From: Pseudomonas urmiensis
Lineage (GTDB): Bacteria > Pseudomonadota > Gammaproteobacteria > Pseudomonadales > Pseudomonadaceae
Assembly: GCF_014268815.2 (NCBI RefSeq)
Contig: NZ_JABWRE020000001.1
Span: forward strand, 501,001 to 565,000
Reading direction: 5' to 3'
DNA length: 64,000 nucleotides
Below, piece by piece: positions 17,959 to 28,002 of the stretch (its first letter is position 1; each line of letters begins with the position of its first letter). The notes below the pieces were generated by a model that did no database searches, had not been told where the DNA came from, and saw only the letters and a list, made by a program, of their open reading frames with translations. The translations under genes and the position numbers were made by a program.

Positions 17959-19605
17959 ATGCAGTCAGCCTATACCGTCCTTATCCTGCTGACGCTGGTA
18001 AGCGTGTCAAAACTGGTGGGGCGGATGATCCCGCTGCCTCTGCCGCTGGTGCAGATCGCGGCCGGGGCACTGCTGGCCTGGCCGAGCCTGGGCCTGCATG
18101 TGGCGCTGGAGCCGGAGTTGTTCTTGTTCCTGTTCTTGCCGCCGCTGCTGTTCGCCGATGGCTGGCGCATCCCCAAGCGTGAGCTGTGGCGTATACGTGG
18201 CCCGGTGGTTGCGCTAGCGGTGGGCTTGGTGCTGTTCACGGTGGTCGGCGCTGGCTACTTCATTCACTGGTTGTTGCCGAGCATCCCGCTGCCGGTGGCC
18301 TTCGCCTTGGCCGCCGTGCTGTCGCCTACCGATGCCGTGGCAGTCTCGGCGATTACCCAGGACCGTTTGCCTACGCCGTTGATGCACATGCTTCAGGGCG
18401 AGGCGCTGATGAACGATGCCACGGGCCTGGTGACCTTCAAGTTCGCCCTGGTGGCGGCGATTACCGGTGCCTTCTCGTTGGCCGAGGCCAGTTTCACATT
18501 CGTGCTGGTGGCGCTGGGAGGCCTCGCGGTGGGGGTTGCGCTGAGCTGGCTGATCGGTCGCCTGCGTGCCTGGATGATCGCCCGTGGCTGGGATGACCCT
18601 GCCACCCACGTGGTGTTCATGCTTTTGCTGCCGTTCGCTGCCTATGTACTGGCCGAGCGCCTGGGCGTTTCGGGCATTCTTTCGGCGGTGGCGGCGGGGA
18701 TGATGCAAAGCTGGCTCGATCTGCTGCCACGCCAGACCAGCACACGTCTGCTCAATCGTAGCGTCTGGTCGCTGCTGGAGTTCGCCTTCAATGGGCTGAT
18801 CTTCTTGCTGCTGGGCCTGCAGTTGCCGGACATCATCAAGGCTGTGGTCAGCCATGAGGCGACCATCTGGCCGACCCTGGCCTATCGCTGCCTCGACGTA
18901 CTGGCGATCTTCGCCGCGCTGATCCTGTTGCGCTTCATCTGGGTACAGAGCATCTGGCGCGCGATTGGCGTGGTGCGCCGCTGGCGCGGTAAGCCCGAGC
19001 TGGTGCTGATGCCCACCGCTCGGTCGTGTTGGTTGCTGACGATCGGTGGCGTGCGCGGCGCGGTGACCCTGGCGGGCGTGATGTCGGTCCCGCTGCTGAT
19101 GGGGGCGGGCCAGGCGTTTCCTGAGCGAGACCTGCTCATCTTCATTGCGGCGGGGGTAATCCTGCTGTCGTTGATCGGCGCCTGTATTGCTTTGCCGATC
19201 CTGTTGCGCGGTGTGACCAAAAGCCCGGACGAGCGTTTGCAGCAAGAAGTACAAGAAGCCTGGCGGCGCACGGCCGCGGCGGCCATTCATGCCTTGGAAG
19301 CCGAAGAGGTGATCGACGCCAATGCGCCGCAGGACGCCGCGCAGGCGACTTTGGCCACCGAGCTCAAGGCACGTTTGATGGCTGAGTATCGGGATGAGCT
19401 GGACAGCTACAACGACAGTGCCGAAGCGCGCGCGCTGGCTGAGCAGATGGACCTGCTGGAGCGTCGCCTGCGGGTGAAAGCACTACGGGCGCAGCGTCTG
19501 GAATTGTACAACCTGCACCGTCAGCATCTGGTAGGCGATGAGGTGGTGCGCCAGGTGCTGGGTGAGCTGGATATGAGTGAGGCGAACCTGGGGCAGGTCA
19601 AATAG
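17959..19605 (+). CDS. CPA1-family Na+/H+ antiporter
   Basis: 548 residues from the ATG with AGGAA 8 bases upstream; the open frame extends 30 codons further but without a ribosome site. About twelve hydrophobic segments in residues 1-410 form the exchanger, with the signature SPTDAVAVSAI and the ND of LMNDATGLV that carry the ion-binding acids. A hydrophilic, helical C-terminal tail of ~120 residues is likely a cytoplasmic regulatory domain. It exchanges Na+ or K+ for H+ across the inner membrane. It stands alone between divergent arsC-like and convergent dapC genes. Confidence 0.92.
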   Translation: MQSAYTVLILLTLVSVSKLVGRMIPLPLPLVQIAAGALLAWPSLGLHVALEPELFLFLFLPPLLFADGWRIPKRELWRIRGPVVALAVGLVLFTVVGAGYFIHWLLPSIPLPVAFALAAVLSPTDAVAVSAITQDRLPTPLMHMLQGEALMNDATGLVTFKFALVAAITGAFSLAEASFTFVLVALGGLAVGVALSWLIGRLRAWMIARGWDDPATHVVFMLLLPFAAYVLAERLGVSGILSAVAAGMMQSWLDLLPRQTSTRLLNRSVWSLLEFAFNGLIFLLLGLQLPDIIKAVVSHEATIWPTLAYRCLDVLAIFAALILLRFIWVQSIWRAIGVVRRWRGKPELVLMPTARSCWLLTIGGVRGAVTLAGVMSVPLLMGAGQAFPERDLLIFIAAGVILLSLIGACIALPILLRGVTKSPDERLQQEVQEAWRRTAAAAIHALEAEEVIDANAPQDAAQATLATELKARLMAEYRDELDSYNDSAEARALAEQMDLLERRLRVKALRAQRLELYNLHRQHLVGDEVVRQVLGELDMSEANLGQVK

Positions 19606-19610
19606 GGAGA

Positions 19611-19633
19611 AGGGGGCCGCAAAGCGGCCCCTT
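19611..19633. terminator. Hairpin between convergent antiporter and dapC genes
   Basis: GGGGCCGC pairs with GCGGCCCC around AAA. It starts 6 bases after the antiporter stop and ends 15 bases before the dapC stop, so it can serve both strands. T runs are short on both sides. Confidence 0.7.
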
Positions 19634-19647
19634 GCTCGCTGCTGAAG

Positions 19648-20844
19648 TCAGCGCTTGCTCAGGAAGTCCCGAATCCGCTCAGCCGCCTCGATGCACTCGG
19701 CCAGCGGCGCAACCAGCGCCATGCGCACTCGGCCTGCACCTGGGTTGACCCCATCGACCTCTCGCGACAGGTACGAACCCGGCACCACGGTCACGTGCTG
19801 TGCTTGGAACAGGTCGCGGGTGAACTTGGCATCACAGCCCGGCACCTTGGCCCACAGGTAGAAGCTGCCGTCCGGACGCTGAACGTCCATTACCGGTTGG
19901 AGGATATCCAGCACCGCGTCGTACTTGGCCCGGTATTGGTCGCGGTTGGCGCGTACGTGGGCTTCATCCTGCCAGGCGGCGACGCTGGCCAGCTGGGTTT
20001 GCACCGGCATGGCGCAGCCGTGGTAGGTGCGGTACAGCAGGAATGGCTTGATGATCTCGGCGTCACCGGCGACGAAGCCCGAGCGCAGGCCCGGCAGGTT
20101 GGAGCGCTTGGACAGGCTGTGGAACACCACGCAGCGTTTGAAATCGCTACGGCCAAGCTCGGCGCAGGCGCTCAGCAGGCCTGGTGGTGGCGCGTCTTCG
20201 TCGAAGTACAGCTCGCTGTAGCACTCGTCGGCGGCAATCACGAAGTCGTGCTCATCGGCCAGGACGATCAGCTTTTTCAGGGTGTCCATCGGCACCAGGG
20301 CGCCAGTGGGGTTGCCTGGGGAGCACAGGAACAGGATCTGGCAGCGCTGCCATACCTCTGCCGGCACTGCGTCGAAGTCCGGATTGAAGCCGTTGTCTTC
20401 CAGGCACGGCAGGTAGTGCGGGGTGGCACCGGCAAGCAGGGCTGCGCCTTCGTAGATCTGGTAGAACGGGTTGGGGCTGATCACCAGGCCGTCATCGGCG
20501 CGGTTGACCACTGCCTGGGTGAAGGCGAACAGCGCCTCCCGGGTGCCGTTGACCGGCAGGATATGGCGGTCGGCATCCAGCCAGCCGGTTGGCACGCCGA
20601 AGCGCTGTTCGCACCACTGGCCAATCGCCTGGCGCAGCGCCGGCAGGCCGAGGGTGCTGGGGTACACCGCCAGCTTGTCGAGGTTGTCGGCCAGGGCCTT
20701 GGCGACGAACGCCGGCGATTCGTGCTTCGGCTCGCCGATCGACAGGGCGATGGCACGTTTGTCCGCCGCCGGCTGCACGCTGCCCAGCAGGGCGCGGAGT
20801 TTCTCGAACGGGTAGGGCTGAAGCTGGGTCAAGGCATGGTTCAT
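19648..20844 (-). CDS. dapC: Succinyldiaminopimelate transaminase
   Basis: 398 residues, fold-type I PLP aminotransferase. The PLP lysine is in FHSLSKRSNLPG, with CSPGNPTG and AADECYSELYF as cofactor-contact motifs. It converts N-succinyl-2-amino-6-oxopimelate to succinyl-DAP, the step after DapD, feeding lysine and peptidoglycan. It follows glnD by 22 bases on the same strand, so the two are probably co-transcribed, which is the usual pseudomonad order. Confidence 0.93.
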   Translation of the reverse strand: MNHALTQLQPYPFEKLRALLGSVQPAADKRAIALSIGEPKHESPAFVAKALADNLDKLAVYPSTLGLPALRQAIGQWCEQRFGVPTGWLDADRHILPVNGTREALFAFTQAVVNRADDGLVISPNPFYQIYEGAALLAGATPHYLPCLEDNGFNPDFDAVPAEVWQRCQILFLCSPGNPTGALVPMDTLKKLIVLADEHDFVIAADECYSELYFDEDAPPPGLLSACAELGRSDFKRCVVFHSLSKRSNLPGLRSGFVAGDAEIIKPFLLYRTYHGCAMPVQTQLASVAAWQDEAHVRANRDQYRAKYDAVLDILQPVMDVQRPDGSFYLWAKVPGCDAKFTRDLFQAQHVTVVPGSYLSREVDGVNPGAGRVRMALVAPLAECIEAAERIRDFLSKR

Positions 20845-20866
20845 CGGCGCAAGGTCTCGTCAATCG

Positions 20867-23569
20867 TTAGAAGGTCACGCGGGTAGGGCTGGCGTCGCTG
20901 GCCTGGCCTTTTTGCAACTGCTGGATGATCGCTTCCTGCAGGCGGCTGCACAGCTGCGGATCAGACAGCGGCTGGTTGTCGGCGTCGGTAATGAAGAACA
21001 CGTCTTCCACGCGCTCGCCGAGGGTGGCGATCTTGGCGTTTTGCAGCGACAGGTCGAACTCCAGGAAGATCCGCCCGATCCGCGCCAGCAGGCCTGGGCG
21101 ATCAGGGGCGATGATCTCGAGGATGGTCACCGGACGCTGGGCATCGTTGTGGATGGTCACCTGCGGGGCAAAGGTGAAGTGCTTGAGCTGGCGCGGCACC
21201 CGGCGCTGGATGATGGTCGGGTAGTCCTCGGGGTTGCGCAGGGCCTCGGTCAGGCCCTCGCGGATCTGCTTGACCCGCTGCGGGTTGTCGCCGATCGAGC
21301 CGCCGTCGTTGTCCAGGACAATGTAGGTGTCGAGGGTGAACTGGCTGCTCGAGGTGATGATCCGCGCATCATGGATGTTCAGGTTGAGCTGGGACATCGC
21401 CGCCACGGTCACGGCGAAGAAGTCGTGCTGGTCGGGTGCATAGATGAAGATCTGCGTGCCACCCTCGAATTCACGCTGGGTGGTTTCCTTGATCAGCACC
21501 AACGGGCCGCCATCGGCTGGCTGCTGCAGGATCGCATCGCTGTGCCAGGCCACGTCGGCGGCGGTGTGCTTGAGAAAGTAGTCATCGCCCAGTTGCGACC
21601 ACAGTTGCTCGACGTCGTCCGGGTCGGTGCCTTCGCGGATCAGGATGTCGAGCGCGGCGCTCTGCGTCTGGCGGATCTGCTCTTCGCGGTCCAGCGGGTT
21701 TTCCAGGCCTCGGCGCAGCGCGCGCTTGGTCTCGGTATAGAGCTGACGCAGCAGGCTGGCGCGCCAGGAGTTCCACAGGCTGGGGTTGGTGGCGTTGATG
21801 TCGGCCACGGTCAGCACATACAGGTAGTCCAGGCGCGTCTCGTCGCCCACGTGCAGGGCGAAGTCGTTGATCACTTGCGGGTCGGACAGGTCCTTGCGCT
21901 GGGCAGTGGTCGACATTACCAGGTGGTTCTGTACCAGCCAGACGATCAGCCGGGTATCCCAGGTTGGCAGCTGGTGGCGCTCGCCAAAGGCCTGGGCGTC
22001 GACCGCGCCGAGTTCGGAATGATCGCCCTGACGACCCTTGCCGATGTCATGGTAGAGCCCGGCCAGGTAGATCAGCTCGGGTTTGGGCAGGCGGCCCATG
22101 AGCTTGCTGGCCAGCGGGAATTTCTCCGACACCGGGGTGTACTGCAGCTTGCGCAGGTGCTTGATCAGGTTGAGGGTGTGCGCATCGACCGTATAGATGT
22201 GGAACAGGTCATGCTGCATCTGCCCGACGATCAGGCCGAACTCCGGCAAGTAGCGGCCGAGGATGCCGTAGCGGTTCATCCGGCGCAGGTTGCGGTGGAT
22301 GCCGATCTCGCACTTGAACAGCTCGATGAACAGGCTGGTATTGCGGATATCGTTGCGGAAGTTGTCATCGATCAGATGGCGATGCTCGCGCAACAGGCGC
22401 ACGGTATCGGCGCGCACGCCCTTGATCTCCGGGTGCTGGGCCATCAGCACGAAGATCTCCAGCATGGCGAACGGCGTGCGTTTGAACACGTTGGGGCTGA
22501 CCGCTTCTATATAGCCATCGTGCAGGCGAAAGCGAGCGTTGAGCGGTTGGGTGGTGCCACTGTCGTCGTCAGCGAGGATGACTTCCTCGAAGTGCTGGAT
22601 GATCAGGTCGCACAGCTGGCTGATGCTCATCACCACCCGGTAGTACTGCTGCATGAACTGCTCGATGGCGCGCTTGGGGTTTTCATCGCTGAAGCCAAGC
22701 AACGCGGCGATGCTGCGCTGGTGGTCGAACAGCAGGCGGTCTTCGGCGCGTCCGGCGAGCATGTGCAGGGCGTAGCGCACCCGCCAGAGGAAGGCCTGGG
22801 AGGAGGCGAGCAGTTCGTTCTCGCTCTCCAGCAGGAAACCTTCGCCAGCCAGGGCGTGCAGGTTGAGCGTGCCGTACTGGCGACGGGCGACCCAGAGCAC
22901 GGTCTGGATATCGCGCAGGCCGCCGGGTGAGCCTTTGACGTTGGGCTCCAGGTTGTACTCGGTGTCGTTGTACTTGTGGTGGCGGGCCTTGAGCTCGGCG
23001 CGCTTGGCCAGGAAAAACTCCTTGCTCGGCCACATGGTGGCGGTGCTGGTCACCTCGAGCATGCGCTGGCGCAGGGGCTCGGGGCCGGCAATGGTGCGGC
23101 TTTCCATCAGGTTGGTGATCACCGTCAGGTCGGCGCGGGCCTGCTCGGCGCATTCCTCGACGCTGCGTACGCTCTGGCCGACTTCCAGGCCGATGTCCCA
23201 GAGCAGGGTCAGAAAACCTTCGATGGCTTCGCGGTACTGCTCGTGTTCGGCGCCATCGAGCAGGATCAGTAGGTCGATGTCGGAGAACGGGTGCAGTTCG
23301 CCGCGTCCGTAACCGCCCACGGCGATCAGGGCGATGCCGCTAGGGTCATGCCATTGGAACTGGTTCCAGGCCTGCTGCAGGATGTTGTCGACGAACCAGG
23401 CGCGGTCCTCGATCAGTCGGCGGATCTCGCGGCCTTCGCGAAAGCGCTTGTCGAGCACCTCGCGGGCCAGGCGGATGGCCTTCTTGAAGGCAGCGATGGG
23501 GCTTGCCTTGAGCGCCAGTTCCGCCTGGAACTGGCCGCGGTCGAACAGCTCGGGATCCACCTGGGGCAT
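20867..23569 (-). CDS. glnD: Bifunctional uridylyltransferase/uridylyl-removing enzyme GlnD
   Basis: 900 residues, full length. The nucleotidyltransferase motif [19 protein letters not shown] begins at residue 85 with Asp97 and Asp99 as metal ligands; an HD hydrolase domain follows ([16 protein letters not shown], around 500-520), then two C-terminal ACT domains that sense glutamine. It uridylylates or deuridylylates PII in response to nitrogen status. Located between map (21-base gap) and dapC on the minus strand. Confidence 0.97.
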   Translation of the reverse strand: MPQVDPELFDRGQFQAELALKASPIAAFKKAIRLAREVLDKRFREGREIRRLIEDRAWFVDNILQQAWNQFQWHDPSGIALIAVGGYGRGELHPFSDIDLLILLDGAEHEQYREAIEGFLTLLWDIGLEVGQSVRSVEECAEQARADLTVITNLMESRTIAGPEPLRQRMLEVTSTATMWPSKEFFLAKRAELKARHHKYNDTEYNLEPNVKGSPGGLRDIQTVLWVARRQYGTLNLHALAGEGFLLESENELLASSQAFLWRVRYALHMLAGRAEDRLLFDHQRSIAALLGFSDENPKRAIEQFMQQYYRVVMSISQLCDLIIQHFEEVILADDDSGTTQPLNARFRLHDGYIEAVSPNVFKRTPFAMLEIFVLMAQHPEIKGVRADTVRLLREHRHLIDDNFRNDIRNTSLFIELFKCEIGIHRNLRRMNRYGILGRYLPEFGLIVGQMQHDLFHIYTVDAHTLNLIKHLRKLQYTPVSEKFPLASKLMGRLPKPELIYLAGLYHDIGKGRQGDHSELGAVDAQAFGERHQLPTWDTRLIVWLVQNHLVMSTTAQRKDLSDPQVINDFALHVGDETRLDYLYVLTVADINATNPSLWNSWRASLLRQLYTETKRALRRGLENPLDREEQIRQTQSAALDILIREGTDPDDVEQLWSQLGDDYFLKHTAADVAWHSDAILQQPADGGPLVLIKETTQREFEGGTQIFIYAPDQHDFFAVTVAAMSQLNLNIHDARIITSSSQFTLDTYIVLDNDGGSIGDNPQRVKQIREGLTEALRNPEDYPTIIQRRVPRQLKHFTFAPQVTIHNDAQRPVTILEIIAPDRPGLLARIGRIFLEFDLSLQNAKIATLGERVEDVFFITDADNQPLSDPQLCSRLQEAIIQQLQKGQASDASPTRVTF

Positions 23570-23590
23570 CGAGTCGCTTTCCTGAAGGTA

Positions 23591-24373
23591 TTAGGCCGAC
23601 GTACGGGGGATGGTGTCGTCTTTGCGCAGGGTGAAGATTTCGTAACCGGTTGCCGTCACCACCAGGGTGTGCTCCCACTGCGCCGAGAGCTTGCGGTCCT
23701 TGGTGATGGCGGTCCAGCCGTCGCCCAGCACCTTGGTGTCAGCCTTGCCCTGGTTGATCATCGGCTCGATGGTGAAGGTCATGCCTTCCTTGAGCTCCAT
23801 GCCGGTACCGGCGCGGCCGTAGTGCAGGATCTGCGGCTCTTCATGGAACACCTTGCCGATGCCGTGGCCGCAGAACTCGCGTACCACCGAGAAACCGTTC
23901 TTCTCGGCGTGTTTCTGGATCACTTCGCCAATGTCACCCAGGCGGCAGCCTGGCTTGACCAGCTCGATGGCCTTGTACATGCATTCCTGGGTGACTTGCG
24001 ACAGGCGCTCGGCCCAAACCGGTACCGTACCGACATGGAACATGCGGCTGGTGTCTCCGTGGTAGCCGTCCTTGATCACGGTGACGTCGATGTTCAACGT
24101 GTCGCCGTTCTTCAAGGGCTTGTCATTGGGGATGCCATGGCAGACCACGTGGTTGATCGAGGTGCAGATCGACTTGGGGTAGCCCTTGTAGTTGAGCGGC
24201 GCCGGGATGGCCTGTTGGACGTTGACGATATAGTCATGGCACAGGCGGTCGAGCTCTTCGGTGGTGACACCGGGCTTGACGTGTTCTTCGATCATTTCCA
24301 GCACTTCAGCGGCCAGGCGGCCGGCGATGCGCATCTTCTCGATGTCTTCTGCGGTCTTGATGGTAACGGTCAT
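23591..24373 (-). CDS. map: Methionine aminopeptidase, type I
   Basis: 260 residues from the ATG giving MTVTIKTAED; GAGAG lies upstream and the longer frame has no ribosome site. It removes the initiator methionine from new proteins. The five metal ligands of the pita-bread fold are visible: D96, D107, H170, E203 and E234. Divergent from rpsB, the usual arrangement in gamma-proteobacteria, and followed by glnD. Confidence 0.97.
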   Translation of the reverse strand: MTVTIKTAEDIEKMRIAGRLAAEVLEMIEEHVKPGVTTEELDRLCHDYIVNVQQAIPAPLNYKGYPKSICTSINHVVCHGIPNDKPLKNGDTLNIDVTVIKDGYHGDTSRMFHVGTVPVWAERLSQVTQECMYKAIELVKPGCRLGDIGEVIQKHAEKNGFSVVREFCGHGIGKVFHEEPQILHYGRAGTGMELKEGMTFTIEPMINQGKADTKVLGDGWTAITKDRKLSAQWEHTLVVTATGYEIFTLRKDDTIPRTSA

Positions 24374-24548
24374 TACAGGCTCTCTACGGCGCCCCATGGG
24401 GCGCGAACAAACGGGAAAGGCCGGATTCTAGCAGAGCAGGGCGTCGATCTGTCGGGATAAAGGCGCTGTTGCTGCGGTCTATTGGAGGCATTTTGGCGCG
24501 ATTGGCCGCTGGCTGCAAAAGCCGCTGACGGACGAGACAGTATTCGGG

Positions 24549-24577
24549 TTCCGTTCGTGCGCGGTCTGTGGTATAAA
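24549..24577 (+). promoter_or_regulatory. Sigma-70 promoter of rpsB
   Basis: TTCCGT (24549-24554) and TATAAA (24572-24577) are 17 bases apart in the 346-base divergent gap between map and rpsB. Transcription would start near 24584, leaving a leader of about 135 bases. Confidence 0.65.
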
Positions 24578-24583
24578 ATGCGC

Positions 24584-24719
24584 CGCTTTCCGGGAGGTCC
24601 CGGCAAGCTTAAACCCACACACGTGTCGACACGATGACCTGGGTGCCCCGAACGCTTCGGCTTCGCGGGTTGGTCATTGGGATACGTGGAGGCCCAACCC
24701 GACTTATCAAGGAACTATC
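24584..24719 (+). promoter_or_regulatory. Structured rpsB leader, candidate S2 autoregulatory region
   Basis: The long leader contains several potential stems: CCGGGAGGTCCCGG at its 5' end, a GTGTCGACACG element near 24622-24632, and a larger dyad between TGACC (24634) and GGTCA (24676) capped by GAACGCTTCGGCTTCGCGGG-like pairing. In gamma-proteobacteria, ribosomal protein S2 represses its own operon through structures in the rpsB leader; this leader is a plausible counterpart, by inference from position and structure. Confidence 0.45.
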
Positions 24720-25457
24720 ATGTCCCAAGTCAACATGCGCGATATGCTGAAGGCCGGTGTGCACTTCGGTCACCAGACCCGTTACTGGAACCCGAAAATG
24801 GGTAAATACATTTTCGGCGCGCGTAACAAGATCCACATCATCAACCTGGAAAAAACCCTGCCAATGTTCAACGACGCTCTGTCGTTCGTAGAACGCCTGG
24901 CCCAGGGCAAGAACAAGATCCTGTTCGTCGGCACCAAGCGTTCCGCCGGCAAACTGGTCGCCGAGCAAGCAGCTCGTTGCGGTTCGCCATACGTTGATCA
25001 CCGCTGGTTGGGCGGCATGCTGACCAACTACAAAACCATCCGCGCTTCGATCAAGCGTCTGCGTGACCTGGAAACCCAGGCCGAAGATGGTACCTTCACC
25101 AAGCTGACCAAGAAAGAAGCTCTGATGCGTTCGCGCGATCTGGAGAAGCTGGACCGCAGCCTGGGTGGTATCAAGGATATGGGCGGTCTGCCTGACGCTC
25201 TGTTCGTTATCGACGTTGATCACGAGCGCATCGCGATCACCGAAGCTAACAAGCTGGGCATCCCGGTTATCGGCGTTGTCGATACCAACAGCAGCCCGGA
25301 AGGTGTTGATTACATCATCCCAGGCAACGACGACGCCATCCGCGCCATCGAGCTGTACATGACTTCGATGGCTGACGCTGTCATCCGCGGCCGCAACAAC
25401 GTTGCTGGCGGCACCGAAGTCTACGCTGAAGAAGCGGCGGCACCAGCTGCTGAGTAA
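24720..25457 (+). CDS. rpsB: 30S ribosomal protein S2
   Basis: 245 residues, ATG with AAGGAAC 7 bases upstream. S2 signatures are [20 protein letters not shown] at the N-terminus and [13 protein letters not shown] near the C-terminus; an alanine/glutamate-rich tail ends the protein. Codon use is highly biased as expected for a ribosomal gene. First gene of the rpsB-tsf-pyrH-frr series; a strong terminator at 25486 partly uncouples it from tsf. Confidence 0.99.
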   Translation: MSQVNMRDMLKAGVHFGHQTRYWNPKMGKYIFGARNKIHIINLEKTLPMFNDALSFVERLAQGKNKILFVGTKRSAGKLVAEQAARCGSPYVDHRWLGGMLTNYKTIRASIKRLRDLETQAEDGTFTKLTKKEALMRSRDLEKLDRSLGGIKDMGGLPDALFVIDVDHERIAITEANKLGIPVIGVVDTNSSPEGVDYIIPGNDDAIRAIELYMTSMADAVIRGRNNVAGGTEVYAEEAAAPAAE

Positions 25458-25485
25458 TTGACGCCTGGCGTCTACTTAGCACGCG

Positions 25486-25509
25486 AAAAGGGGGCTTGGC
25501 CCCCTTTTT
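25486..25509 (+). terminator. Terminator/attenuator between rpsB and tsf
   Basis: AAAAGGGGG and CCCCCTTTTT flank a CTTGG loop, a textbook intrinsic terminator 29 bases after the rpsB stop. tsf expression must come from read-through or from a start within the 134-base gap. Confidence 0.9.
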
Positions 25510-25643
25510 GCCACCTGAAATCCTCCTGTCAGCATTAGCGCCGCATCATGTGTTTCGCAGGCGAGATGGCAGTGGATTTACAGAATTGAACGCCCGTGAC
25601 GAGCGGGTGGAATGGTTGAAAAACTTTCCAAGAGGATTTTGAA

Positions 25644-26507
25644 ATGGCAGAGATTACTGCAGCGCTGGTAAAAGAACTGCGCGAGCGTACCGGCGAAGGC
25701 ATGATGGATTGCAAAAAGGCCCTGACCAAGGCCGGCGGCGACATCGAAAAAGCCATCGACGACATGCGCGCCTCGGGTGCCATCAAGGCAGCTAAAAAGG
25801 CTGGCAACGTTGCCGCTGAAGGCGCCATCGCCATCAAGGCTGACGACAAGTCCGCAGTCCTGCTGGAAGTGAACTCGCAGACCGACTTCCTGGCTCTGCA
25901 AGACGACTTCAAGAACTTCGTCGCTGAAAGCGTTGAGCAAGCCTTTGCCGAGAAACTGACCGACGCTGCGCCGCTGATCGCTTCCCGCGAAGCTGCTCGC
26001 GAAGCCCTGGTTGCCAAGGTTGGTGAGAACGTCAACATTCGTCGCCTGGTGCGCGTCGAAGGCGACGTGGTCGGTACCTACCTGCACGGTAACAAGATCG
26101 GTGTGGCAGTGGTCCTGAAGGGCGGCGACGTCCAACTGGCCAAAGAAATCGCCATGCACGTTGCCGCGTCGAACCCAGAGTTCCTGGATTCGTCGGAAAT
26201 CTCCGATGAGGCCATCGAGCGCGAGAAGGCTGTCTTCCTGCAGCTGAACGCCGACAAAATCGCTGGCAAGCCTGAGAACATCGTTGAGAACATGATCAAC
26301 GGTCGTATTACCAAGTTCAAAGCCGAAGCCTCGCTCAAAGAGCAAGCCTTCGTCATGAACCCGGAGATCAAGGTCGGCGAACTGGCCAAGAAAGCCGGTG
26401 CTGAAATCGTTTCCTTCACCTACTTCAAAGTCGGCGAAGGCATCGAGAAGCCAGTTGACAACTTCGCTGAAGAAGTTGCCGCTCAGCTGGCTGCTGCCAA
26501 GCAGTAA
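25644..26507 (+). CDS. tsf: Elongation factor Ts
   Basis: 287 residues. It is the nucleotide exchange factor that releases GDP from EF-Tu. The N-terminal UBA-like ALVKELRERTGEGMMDCKKAL and the TDFLA motif (in NSQTDFLALQDDF) of the core are present. AAGAGGA lies upstream of the ATG. Terminators at 25486 and 26530 bracket it, so it may be a separately tuned unit within the rpsB cluster. Confidence 0.99.
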   Translation: MAEITAALVKELRERTGEGMMDCKKALTKAGGDIEKAIDDMRASGAIKAAKKAGNVAAEGAIAIKADDKSAVLLEVNSQTDFLALQDDFKNFVAESVEQAFAEKLTDAAPLIASREAAREALVAKVGENVNIRRLVRVEGDVVGTYLHGNKIGVAVVLKGGDVQLAKEIAMHVAASNPEFLDSSEISDEAIEREKAVFLQLNADKIAGKPENIVENMINGRITKFKAEASLKEQAFVMNPEIKVGELAKKAGAEIVSFTYFKVGEGIEKPVDNFAEEVAAQLAAAKQ

Positions 26508-26529
26508 GACAGACTCCGTCTGTCGCCCC

Positions 26530-26563
26530 AAAGAGGCTGCCCGCTCACGCGCGCAGCCTCTTT
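26530..26563 (+). terminator. Rho-independent terminator of tsf
   Basis: AAAGAGGCTGC pairs perfectly with GCAGCCTCTTT across a 12-base loop, 22 bases after the tsf stop. Confidence 0.85.
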
Positions 26564-26688
26564 GTCAAACCGGTGCCAGGTTTATCCGACCTGGCTCCGC
26601 TGGCGCTGAAGCAGCGCCACGCTACAGTTAGCAGGCTGTATCCAGCCCGCGCAGAATTTTCTTAAAGACGCCGCAGGAGAGACTCGCA

Positions 26689-27432
26689 ATGGCTCAGCAG
26701 GTGAGTGGTCGCCAACCTCGCTATAAACGCATTTTGCTCAAACTTAGCGGCGAGGCCCTGATGGGCTCGGAAGAGTTCGGGATCGACCCGAAAGTATTGG
26801 ATCGTATGGCCCTGGAAGTGGGTCAGTTGGTCGGTATCGGTGTCCAGGTAGGCCTGGTCATCGGTGGCGGCAACCTGTTCCGCGGTGCAGCACTCAGCGC
26901 AGCCGGCATGGATCGCGTTACTGGCGACCACATGGGCATGCTTGCCACCGTGATGAACGCCCTGGCCATGCGCGACGCCCTCGAGCGTTCGAACATCCCG
27001 GCCCTGGTCATGTCGGCCATTTCCATGGTTGGCGTCACCGATCATTACGATCGTCGCAAAGCTATTCGCCACCTCAACTCCGGGGATGTGGTAATTTTCT
27101 CCGCCGGTACCGGCAACCCGTTCTTCACCACCGACTCCGCAGCCTGCCTGCGTGCCATCGAAATCGATGCTGATGTGGTGCTGAAGGCGACCAAGGTCGA
27201 CGGTGTGTACACTGCCGATCCATTCAAGGATCCGCATGCCGAGAAGTTCGATCACCTCACCTATGATGAGGTCTTGGATCGCAAGCTTGGTGTGATGGAC
27301 CTGACCGCAATCTGCCTGTGCCGCGACCACAAGATGCCATTGCGGGTATTCAACATGAACAAACCTGGCGCCCTGCTGAACATCGTGGTGGGTGGCGCTG
27401 AAGGTACTTTGATCGAGGAAGGCCAAGCATGA
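26689..27432 (+). CDS. pyrH: Uridylate kinase
   Basis: 247 residues of the amino-acid-kinase family, which phosphorylates UMP to [16 protein letters not shown] at the N-terminus and the [13 protein letters not shown] motif are typical of bacterial UMP kinase. AGGAGAG precedes the ATG. The stop overlaps the frr start (ATGA). Confidence 0.98.
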   Translation: MAQQVSGRQPRYKRILLKLSGEALMGSEEFGIDPKVLDRMALEVGQLVGIGVQVGLVIGGGNLFRGAALSAAGMDRVTGDHMGMLATVMNALAMRDALERSNIPALVMSAISMVGVTDHYDRRKAIRHLNSGDVVIFSAGTGNPFFTTDSAACLRAIEIDADVVLKATKVDGVYTADPFKDPHAEKFDHLTYDEVLDRKLGVMDLTAICLCRDHKMPLRVFNMNKPGALLNIVVGGAEGTLIEEGQA

Positions 27433-27986
27433 TCAACGAAATCAAGAAAGATGCTCAGGAACGCATGACCAAGTCGCTGGAGTCGCTCCAGCACGCGTTC
27501 AGCCGTATCCGCACCGGTGTCGCCCACCCGAGCATTCTGGAAGGTGTGATGGTGCCTTACTACGGCGCCGACACCCCTATCAAGCAAGTGGCCAACATCA
27601 CCGTCAAGGATTCGCGCACCCTGCAGGTCGTCGCTTTCGAGCGCAACATGCTCGGCGCGGTCGACAAGGCGATTGCCAGTGCAGGTCTGAACCTGAACCC
27701 GACCAACCTTGGCGAACTGCTGCTGATCAACATGCCGCCGCTGACCGAAGAAACCCGTAAGGGCTTCACCAAGCAGGCGCGTGATGCGGCAGAAGACGGT
27801 CGTATCGCTGTGCGTAACATCCGTCGTGACGCCCTGAGCCAGCTCAAGGACCTGGTCAAGGAAAAGGAAATCAGCGAAGACGAAGAGCGTCGCGCCGCTG
27901 ATGACATCCAGAAGCTGACCGACAAGTTCGTGGCCGAGATCGAAGTTGCCGTGAAGGCCAAGGAGAAGGACCTGATGGCCGTCTGA
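27429..27986 (+). CDS. frr: Ribosome recycling factor
   Basis: 185 residues, full length. With EF-G it splits post-termination ribosomes. The long three-helix bundle is seen in its heptad pattern, and the family motifs [13 protein letters not shown] and [19 protein letters not shown] are intact. Translationally coupled to pyrH through a four-base overlap; uppS follows after 16 bases. Confidence 0.98.
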   Translation: MINEIKKDAQERMTKSLESLQHAFSRIRTGVAHPSILEGVMVPYYGADTPIKQVANITVKDSRTLQVVAFERNMLGAVDKAIASAGLNLNPTNLGELLLINMPPLTEETRKGFTKQARDAAEDGRIAVRNIRRDALSQLKDLVKEKEISEDEERRAADDIQKLTDKFVAEIEVAVKAKEKDLMAV

Positions 27987-28002
27987 GGCCAGGGTTTTCT
28001 TC

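Noticed and set aside
20867..23569. Possible frameshift in glnD
   Set aside because: All domains (NTase, HD, two ACT) are present in one frame at normal length.
24398..24548. Promoter for map on the minus strand
   Set aside because: No convincing -35/-10 pair could be seen, so it was not listed.
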